Part shown: positions 58,570-64,000 of the stretch, one piece after another
Layout: every line of letters begins with the position of its first letter
How positions within the stretch are numbered: the first letter of the stretch is position 1
DNA from: Microbacterium sp. 1S1
GTDB lineage: Bacteria > Actinomycetota > Actinomycetes > Actinomycetales > Microbacteriaceae
Assembly (NCBI RefSeq): GCF_008271365.1
Contig: NZ_CP043430.1
Span: forward strand, 682,001-746,000
Reading direction: 5' to 3'
DNA length: 64,000 nt
The notes under the pieces: generated by a model
The model's input: the letters and a program-made list of their open reading frames with translations, nothing else
Told to the model about the DNA's origin: nothing
Database searches by the model: none
Made by a program: the position numbers and the translations under genes

Positions 58570-60003
58570 CTAGGAGCGCGACTCTCCCGAGTGTTCCTCG
58601 ACCCTGTCCTTCGGCATGAACGCGGCCGCGGTCAGGGTGAGCACGGCGGTCACGGCGACCGCGACGAACACCCAGACCGACGCGTGGATGATCGTGCCGG
58701 GGTCGTCGGGCCCGGCGCCCTGCGCGATGACCGTGTTGGAGATGGCGCCGAACACGGCGACACCCACGGCGCTTCCCGCGGAGCGCGCGAACGCGTTCAT
58801 CCCGGTCACCGCTCCGCGCTCACCCCAGCCGACCGAGGCCTGCGCCGCGATCAGGGTCGGCGCTGCGCTCCACCCGAGCCCGAAGCCGAGCAGGAACGCG
58901 ACGCCGGCGACCACGAACGGATTCGGCCACGGGGCGACCGCCGCGAGAGCGATCGCGGCGAGCGTCGTGATGCTCATGCCGATCAGCGTCGTGCGGCGGA
59001 AGCCGATGCGCAGGTACAGGCGCCCGGCGTTCGCCGCCGCCAAAGGCCAGCCGAGCGTGAGTGCAGCGACCGCGAGACCGGAGAGCAGCGGAGCGATGCC
59101 GATGGAGCCCTCGAGGTAGGCCGGGGCGAAGCTCGTCACGCCGAGCATGAGCGCCCCGATGCCGAGCGACACGATGGTCGTCGTGAGGATGAGCCGACGC
59201 GTCACGAGGCGCAGATCGACGATCGGCTCCGCGACGCGGCGCTCGACGAACCCGAAGGCGACCAACGCGACGATCCCGATCCCGAAGCAGAGGGCGCTCG
59301 GCAGGGACAGCCATGCCCACGCGTTGCCGCCCTCGAGCATCCCGAGGATGAGCGCGGTGAGCCCGATGGTGAGCAGCACGGCTCCGCCGTAGTCGATGCT
59401 GTGCCGCTGCGTCTGCTTCTCCTCCCGATAGGTCCGCAGCAGCATCCACCCGGCGACGAGGCACAGCGGGATGTTGATCCAGAAGATCCACCGCCATGCG
59501 TCGAGCTGGGCGAAGATGCCGCCGAGCGCCGGCCCGACGACGGACGAGATCGCCCAGACGCTGGCGACGTACCCCTGTACCTTCGCGCGTTCTGCGACCG
59601 TGTAGATGTCCCCGACGATCGTCATCGACATCGGCGCGACCGCACCGGCGCCGAGCCCCTGGATGACACGGAAGGCGATGAGCGCGGGCATGCTCCAGGC
59701 GAACCCACACAGGATGGACCCGAGCAGGAAGAGCGCGATGCCCAGGAGGATGATCGGCTTCCGGCCCACGGTGTCCGCGAACCGCGAGTAGATCGGGACG
59801 CTCACCGCCTGCGCGAGCAGGTAGACCGAGAAGAGCCAGGGAAACTGCTGGTAGCTGCCGAGATCCCGGACGATGCTGGGCACCGCCGTCGCCAGGATGG
59901 TGGCGTCGATCGCGATGAGGCCGGTGGCGAGCATGAGCGCGCCGAGGATGGGTCCCCGTTCCGATCGGAGTCCGATGGAGGCGCGATCGACGGAGGCAGT
60001 CAC
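58570..60003 (-). CDS. MFS drug exporter, DHA2 (14-helix) type
   Basis: The 477-residue protein has about 14 helices: LATGLIAIDATILATAVPSIVRDLG, the motif A loop SRFADTVGRKPIILLG, and GLGAGAVAPMSMTIVGDIY (motif C-like). It belongs to the EmrB/QacA DHA2 family of multidrug or siderophore exporters. The GTG start at 60003 is used. It ends beside the third long inverted repeat and has a small membrane-protein gene (117 residues) 49 bp upstream on the same strand. The substrate is unknown. Confidence 0.87.
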   Translation of the reverse strand: MTASVDRASIGLRSERGPILGALMLATGLIAIDATILATAVPSIVRDLGSYQQFPWLFSVYLLAQAVSVPIYSRFADTVGRKPIILLGIALFLLGSILCGFAWSMPALIAFRVIQGLGAGAVAPMSMTIVGDIYTVAERAKVQGYVASVWAISSVVGPALGGIFAQLDAWRWIFWINIPLCLVAGWMLLRTYREEKQTQRHSIDYGGAVLLTIGLTALILGMLEGGNAWAWLSLPSALCFGIGIVALVAFGFVERRVAEPIVDLRLVTRRLILTTTIVSLGIGALMLGVTSFAPAYLEGSIGIAPLLSGLAVAALTLGWPLAAANAGRLYLRIGFRRTTLIGMSITTLAAIALAAVAPWPNPFVVAGVAFLLGFGLGWSAAPTLIAAQASVGWGERGAVTGMNAFARSAGSAVGVAVFGAISNTVIAQGAGPDDPGTIIHASVWVFVAVAVTAVLTLTAAAFMPKDRVEEHSGESRS

Positions 60004-60052
60004 CTCAGGGACAAGCGGATCGGTCCCGCCGATATTCCGCTCCTCGCCCGAG

Positions 60053-60406
60053 TCAGGACGACGCGGGGCTCCCCGGCTCCTCGGGCCGGCCGTCGCCGTC
60101 GTCCTCGGCGTCGTAGAGCACGGGACGGTCGACGGTCTTCGTGACGTCTGCCGGATCGACCGCGAGCATCAGCATCGCGAGGATCAGGAGCGTCGCGATG
60201 AACGCGCCGCCACCGACGACGAGGCTCAGAGCCACCGGGGTGAGGCCTTCATAGGTGCCGTTCGCGATGGCCGTGTTCACGCGCAGGGTGAAGGCGCCGG
60301 TGGAGACGAGGGTGACCACCATGGCGAACACGCCGCACCCCAGGGCGATCCCGAGGAGGTGGAGGGGTCGCAGGATGTCCCGTCGGGTGGGCTTGTCGTC
60401 GCTCAT
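60053..60406 (-). CDS. Small two-helix membrane protein
   Basis: The 117-residue protein has two transmembrane helices (LHLLGIALGCGVFAMVVTLVSTG and LSLVVGGGAFIATLLILAMLMLAV) with an acidic C-terminal tail. No family is recognised; homologues are typical of Microbacteriaceae. Its ATG overlaps the upstream gene by 4 bp, so the two are coupled. It might form a complex with the larger neighbour. Confidence 0.7.
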   Translation of the reverse strand: MSDDKPTRRDILRPLHLLGIALGCGVFAMVVTLVSTGAFTLRVNTAIANGTYEGLTPVALSLVVGGGAFIATLLILAMLMLAVDPADVTKTVDRPVLYDAEDDGDGRPEEPGSPASS

Positions 60407-61053
60407 CGCTCTCCTCCGTGCTCCACAGGAGCCGCGTCGTTCTCGGGGGCGGCAGCGACGTCATCGGCGTCCGCGCGCTTCGGGGTGAGGCCGGCGATGC
60501 CCAGGAACACGGCGACGATGGCCGCGTACCCTCCGAACATCCCGACGCCGAGGATGATGCCCGACAGTTCGAACGTGCCCGCCTTGTCGATCGTGTACTC
60601 CTGCACGAATCCCGACGGGATCAGCAGCAGGACGATGGCCAGCAGCACTCCCAGTGCCCCGACGGTGATGGCGTCTGTCGCGAGGGTGCCCCCGGCACGG
60701 CGGGCACGGATGCCGGCGAGCAGCTCGATGCCGCCGCTGAGCAGCCCCCACGCGACGAGGACGATGAAGAACATGTCGTCCGTGCGCCAGGCGGGAACAC
60801 CGCTGGCCATCCCGGCGATCACGCTCACGACGGCCAGGAGGATCGCCGGCCAGCGCGACCCGGCGGGGAGCACGAGCCACGCGGCGAGCACGTGGACGAG
60901 CGCGGTGACCAGTGCGAAGCCGCTGAACACGGCCAGCCCGATCGGCGCGGAGTGGTCCGACGAGAAGGTGATCATCAGGGCGGCGACGGCGGCGAACAGC
61001 GCGCGCAGCAGTTGCACGTGGCGCAGAGTGAACGCGCGAGCAGGGGCAGACAT
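60403..61053 (-). CDS. Multi-helix membrane protein (HdeD/DUF308-like)
   Basis: The 216-residue protein has six transmembrane helices (LLRALFAAVAALMITFSS; GLAVFSGFALVTALVHVLAAWLVL; PAILLAVVSVIAGMASG; FIVLVAWGLLSGGIELLAGI; and two more), with an acidic tail. The repeated GLLSGGIELLAGIRARR-like pattern recalls HdeD/DUF308 proteins, often mis-annotated as acyl-CoA synthetase. It has a GGAGGAT ribosome site and a TAGACT -10 box about 30 nt upstream. It is coupled by 4 bp to the small membrane gene. Confidence 0.7.
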   Translation of the reverse strand: MSAPARAFTLRHVQLLRALFAAVAALMITFSSDHSAPIGLAVFSGFALVTALVHVLAAWLVLPAGSRWPAILLAVVSVIAGMASGVPAWRTDDMFFIVLVAWGLLSGGIELLAGIRARRAGGTLATDAITVGALGVLLAIVLLLIPSGFVQEYTIDKAGTFELSGIILGVGMFGGYAAIVAVFLGIAGLTPKRADADDVAAAPENDAAPVEHGGER

Positions 61054-61125
61054 GACGGCCAGATCCTCCGGGGTTTCCCGACCAGTCTACGCGGGGGCGC
61101 GAACCGGGAGCGCCCGTGGATGCCC

Positions 61126-61168
61126 GTGAAGCCCGGCTGATCTCCCCAGATCGATTGCCGGGCTTCAC
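61126..61168. promoter_or_regulatory. Perfect 12-bp inverted repeat between divergent genes
   Basis: GTGAAGCCCGGC (61126-61137) and its complement (61157-61168) enclose a 19-nt spacer. It lies about 75 bp upstream of the membrane gene and 175 bp upstream of the XRE-type gene. It could be a two-site operator or a transcribed hairpin; no T-tract follows. Confidence 0.55.
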
Positions 61169-61342
61169 GACATACGCAGCAAGGGGGGCATCACTGCGTC
61201 GGGCCGCTGTCGCGGGTTCGGGCACCCTTCCCGCGATATCGCAGCCTCGTGACCCACTTGCCCACCCGTCCCCTGCGGTGCGCGCGTGCGGTCTTATGCT
61301 CACTGTAGAGGTGTGTTCTTCACATACCGGGCGGGGGCTGTG

Positions 61343-62269
61343 ATGGGTTTTGGGGACGGCGAGAAGAGAGCGGCGACACCGGACGCGTTCGCGTCGGCAC
61401 TACGCGATGCGATCAATGCCAAACCGGTCACGCTGTCGTGGTTGCAGCGCCAACTCCGAGACCGGGGCAACCGGGTCTCGATGGCGACGCTGAGCTACTG
61501 GCGGTCCGGGGCTCGGCGACCCGAGGGCGCCCAGTCGCTCGCCGCCCTCGCCGACATCGAAGACCTGCTGTGCCTGGACCCCGGGACGTTGAGCCGACTG
61601 CTCCGCCCGAACCGCACCGGACCGCTGGGCCCCCAGGGGTTCCCGCTGGAGCAGGTCGACATGGAGCGCGCTGTGCGCGAGGTGTATGCCGCCCTCGGCG
61701 CCACGTACCCCGAACCGTCGCGAGAGCTCACCGTCCACTCCGTCACGGATGTGGATGCCGACGGCGAGGTGTCCTCCTGCCTCACCCGCAGCATCGTGCA
61801 GGCGACGAGCGGGGTCATCACCGCCATCCCCGTGCTCGACCTCACCCCCGGGGTCCCCGGCCCGCCACCGCTCCTGACCGCCGTGGCCGGCGGGCGGATC
61901 ACGGCCCGGTACTCCCACCCGAACGGCGAGGCGCACGGCGCCCTCTTCGAGCTGGACGTGCCACTCGAAGCACCGGACACCGCCGTGGTCGAGTGGTCGG
62001 TGCAGTACGGGCCTGGCCACGCGTCCGATCGGGAGACCGGTCACGCCGTCTCCCGACAGGCACGCGAGCTGCTGGTGTGGACCCGCTTCCACCCTGACGC
62101 GGTGCCGGACTGGTGCGAGGAGCTGGTCGAAACCGCCGCGGGCACCACGATCACGCGGCTTCCCTCGCCGCGCGGCACGTCGGTGCACCAGGTCCGCCGG
62201 GCATTCGGGCCGGGAGCACTCGGGCTGCGCTGGGGTTACGGCCCTCGTGACGGCGGTCAGCCCGGCTGA
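61343..62269 (+). CDS. XRE-type HTH protein of unknown role
   Basis: The 308-residue protein has an N-terminal helix-turn-helix with unusual phrasing: ALRDAINAKPVTLSWLQRQLRDRGNRVSMATLSYWRSGARRPEGAQSLAALADIEDLLCLDPGTLSRLL (about 15-85), like XRE/Cro proteins of Streptomyces and Microbacterium. The C-terminal 200 residues are beta-rich (VTDVDADGEVSSCLTRSIVQATSGVITAIPVLDLTPG...), with no recognised domain; they may bind a ligand. It has no clear ribosome site. Its stop overlaps the convergent sulfurtransferase gene by 13 bp. Confidence 0.72.
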   Translation: MGFGDGEKRAATPDAFASALRDAINAKPVTLSWLQRQLRDRGNRVSMATLSYWRSGARRPEGAQSLAALADIEDLLCLDPGTLSRLLRPNRTGPLGPQGFPLEQVDMERAVREVYAALGATYPEPSRELTVHSVTDVDADGEVSSCLTRSIVQATSGVITAIPVLDLTPGVPGPPPLLTAVAGGRITARYSHPNGEAHGALFELDVPLEAPDTAVVEWSVQYGPGHASDRETGHAVSRQARELLVWTRFHPDAVPDWCEELVETAAGTTITRLPSPRGTSVHQVRRAFGPGALGLRWGYGPRDGGQPG

Positions 62270-63096
62270 TCGCCCGTCGCGACCGGCCGCCCCGGGGTGT
62301 TCGACCACTGGCTCCAGGAGCCGGGGTAGACCTTCGCGGGGATCCCGACCTCGTGCAGGACCAGTGCGGTGTGCGCCGCCGTGATGCCGGATCCGCAGTA
62401 GGCCGCGACCGGCGTGTCCTCGGCGATCCCGGCTTCGGCGAGCGTCGCGAGCACGCTGTCCCGGTCGCGGAGTCGGCCGTGCTCATCGAGGTGTCGCAGT
62501 GTCGGAAGGTTGCGGGCTCCGGGGATGTGTCCGGCGACCGGGTCGAGGGGCTCGCTCTCGCCGCGGTAGCGCTCCGGGGCGCGCACGTCGAGCAGGACGC
62601 CGCGCGCCGGGAACGTCGCCGCCTCGTCGATCGAGAGCGCCTCCTGCCCCGGGGTGGAGAGCTCGACATCCCCCATCTCCGGCACGACGTCGTCGGTCGT
62701 CAGGTCGTATCCGGCCGCTGTCCACGCGCGCAGGCCCCCGTCGAGCACCCGGACGTCGACCCCCGCCTGACGAAGCAGCCACCAGGCGCGAGCCGCCGCG
62801 AGCCCCCGCGTGTCGTCGTACGCGACCACCGCGTCTCCCTGGCGGACGCCCCAGCGCCGCGCCGCCGCCTCCAGCGTCTCCCTGGACGGGAGCGGATGAC
62901 GTCCCTCCGTCGGAGCCCCCGGCGTGGAGAGTTCCTGATCCAGCGAAGCGAACACCGCGCCGGGGATGTGGCCCGAGAGGTAGTCGCTGTGACCGGCTTC
63001 GGGTCGATCGAGACGCCAACGCACGTCGATGATCCGGATCGCAGCCCCTTCGTCGATGAGGTCGTGGAGGTCGGTCGCGCTGAGGAAGTGACTCAT
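62257..63096 (-). CDS. Rhodanese-type sulfurtransferase (tandem domains)
   Basis: The 279-residue protein has two rhodanese domains: an N-terminal inactive one (IIDVRWRLDRPEAGHSDYLSGHIPGAVFASL...VVAYDDTRGLAAARAWWLLRQAG) and a C-terminal active one, with catalytic C234 in AAYCGSGITAAH. CGSGITA is typical of thiosulfate/3-mercaptopyruvate sulfurtransferases. It moves sulfane sulfur to cyanide or thiols. The ATG is 6 nt after TAGCCT, so it is probably leaderless. Confidence 0.92.
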   Translation of the reverse strand: MSHFLSATDLHDLIDEGAAIRIIDVRWRLDRPEAGHSDYLSGHIPGAVFASLDQELSTPGAPTEGRHPLPSRETLEAAARRWGVRQGDAVVAYDDTRGLAAARAWWLLRQAGVDVRVLDGGLRAWTAAGYDLTTDDVVPEMGDVELSTPGQEALSIDEAATFPARGVLLDVRAPERYRGESEPLDPVAGHIPGARNLPTLRHLDEHGRLRDRDSVLATLAEAGIAEDTPVAAYCGSGITAAHTALVLHEVGIPAKVYPGSWSQWSNTPGRPVATGDQPG

Positions 63097-63213
63097 GGTG
63101 CGAGGCTACCGAGCCTTCGGCGACCGGTGTCGGCACCCGTCACGGACGGACACGTCTCCGGGGTGCCGAGAACGCACGGGAATAGAGACGCAGCTCCGGC
63201 GTTTCCTCCTCAC

Positions 63214-63864
63214 ATGATTGAAACTTCAACGGTCGCCGCCGAGCGCACCCGTGTGCGCGTGCCCCTGCGCTTCGCGGACGGGTTCGCGACGACGGCCGAC
63301 GTGGTGACGTTCGACGGTCTCGTGGACGGACGCGAGCACCTCCTGCTCGGCCTCGGCGACTGGCAGGGCGCGTTGGCCCGCGGGGCGGACGGCGGCGACG
63401 CTCCCCTCGTCCGTCCTCACAGCGAGTGCCTCACGGGCGACGTCTTCGGCTCGGAGCGCTGCGACTGCGGGCCGCAGCTGCGGGAGGCCGTCGAGCGCAT
63501 CGCCGACGAGGGCGGCTTCCTCCTCTACCTGCGCCAGGAGGGTCGCGGCATCGGCCTCTACGCCAAGCTCGACGCCTACGCGCTGCAGGACGCGGGCCTC
63601 GACACGTACGAGGCGAACGTCGCACTCGGCCACGGCGAGGACGAACGGGACTACACGGTCGCCGCGCAGATGCTGCGGGCCATGGGCGTGGACAGCATCC
63701 GTCTGCTCAGCAACAACCCGGACAAGGCCGCCCAGCTCGACGCCCTCGGCGTCCGCGTCGCGGAGCGCGTCCGCACCGAGGTGCACCTGTCCGAGGCGAA
63801 CACGCGCTACCTCCAGGCGAAGCGCGACCACACGGCTCACACGATCGACCTGACCGCGGCGTGA
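63214..63864 (+). CDS. ribA: GTP cyclohydrolase II
   Basis: The 216-residue protein has the GTP cyclohydrolase II signature: RPHSECLTGDVFGSERCDCGPQL (zinc ligands C72, C83, C85) and LRQEGRGIGLYAK, ending NNPDKAAQLDALGV...TEVHLSEANTRYLQAKRDH. It turns GTP into 2,5-diamino-6-ribosylamino-4-pyrimidinone 5-phosphate, the first step of riboflavin synthesis. It stands alone, not fused to RibB, and away from other rib genes. The N terminus is longer than usual. No FMN riboswitch is visible in the 117 bp upstream. Confidence 0.92.
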   Translation: MIETSTVAAERTRVRVPLRFADGFATTADVVTFDGLVDGREHLLLGLGDWQGALARGADGGDAPLVRPHSECLTGDVFGSERCDCGPQLREAVERIADEGGFLLYLRQEGRGIGLYAKLDAYALQDAGLDTYEANVALGHGEDERDYTVAAQMLRAMGVDSIRLLSNNPDKAAQLDALGVRVAERVRTEVHLSEANTRYLQAKRDHTAHTIDLTAA

Positions 63865-63881
63865 CATCGAGGGAGGACGAC

Positions 63882-64000
63882 ATGAGCGGGACGCGGCACC
63901 CGCGGCGGCTCGACGACGACGAGCTGGCGACCTGGCTGCCGATCATCCGGTTCGTGCAGCTCCTGCCCCAGGTCCTCGATCGGGCGTTGAAGGACGAGGT
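63882..64000 (+). CDS. MarR-like regulator, N-terminal part (runs off the window)
   Basis: The ATG at 63882 follows GGGAGGACG and opens MSGTRHPRRLDDDELATWLPIIRFVQLLPQVLDRALKDE, cut by the window edge. The LATWLPIIRFVQLLPQVLDRAL segment resembles the first helix of MarR-family regulators. It is 17 bp after ribA and could be cotranscribed with it. Confidence 0.6.
   Translation, partial: MSGTRHPRRLDDDELATWLPIIRFVQLLPQVLDRALKDE

Noticed and set aside
63097..63213. FMN riboswitch upstream of ribA
   Set aside because: The conserved RFN segments are not present, and ribA stands outside a rib operon here.

Overview
The window is 64 kb of high-GC actinobacterial chromosome. Codon use, the zinc-independent set of ribosomal proteins, DUF7882- and DUF3817-type small proteins and many Microbacteriaceae-style membrane proteins point to Microbacterium or a close relative; this is inferred from gene content, because no rRNA is present. 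Genes are dense, often overlap by ATGA or GTGA, and at least 18 start directly 6-7 nt after a TANNNT-like -10 box, which suggests many leaderless mRNAs. I see no integrase, transposase, CRISPR array, rRNA or prophage.

Layout. 1-4.8 kb: end of a MerR/GyrI-like regulator, a HAD hydrolase, a DUF3817 membrane protein, an AraC regulator, an MFS exporter and a RIO-type kinase preceded by a 20-codon leader ORF. 4.8-11.6 kb: a minus-strand catabolic operon (MHS symporter, YtcJ-type amidohydrolase, ThDP decarboxylase, ureohydrolase) with a divergent double-module Lrp regulator; the ThDP enzyme plus ureohydrolase pair resembles 2-ketoarginine decarboxylase plus guanidinobutyrase. 12-18.5 kb: DUF3253 protein, UMF1-type MFS, a CDF metal exporter, a divergent pair of His-rich MarR-like proteins sharing a palindromic operator, and a TetR/hydrolase pair with twin operators. 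18.4-27.4 kb: dcd, tRNA-Gly(CCC), small enzymes, PAP2 phosphatase, FUSC and APC transporters, CorA and a serine-hydrolase-fold lipoprotein that has lost its catalytic residues. 27.5-33.5 kb: DUF2470 protein, heme oxygenase behind an iron-box-like site, a Pif1-type helicase carrying an in-frame repeat insertion, a CopD-CtaG fusion and HU.

34-42.5 kb is a zinc region: the zinc-free ribosomal proteins rpmB-rpmG-rpsN, then a long minus-strand run znuA-znuC-znuB-zur-permease-TIGR03943 protein-membrane propeller protein-3-methyladenine glycosylase. znuA has a Zur-type palindrome inside an apparently leaderless promoter. 42.5-48.7 kb: an alpha-glucoside uptake operon (binding lipoprotein, two permeases, GH13 glucosidase) with a divergent ROK regulator. 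48.8-54.3 kb: two small proteins, a branched-chain 2-oxoacid dehydrogenase operon (E1 alpha, E1 beta, E2) and a HisC-type aminotransferase. 54.4-58.4 kb: a small membrane protein, a WXG-like protein with a lipase-like partner, an LMW phosphatase and purB, which seems to start at CTG. 58.6-64 kb: a DHA2 exporter, two small membrane proteins, an XRE-type protein, a sulfurtransferase, GTP cyclohydrolase II and the start of a MarR gene.

Non-coding structure of note: three copies of a long inverted repeat (2.4, 50.9 and 58.5 kb), degenerate copies of a second short repeat family (one inside the helicase gene), and G-rich tandem tracts at 11.9 and 16.7 kb.
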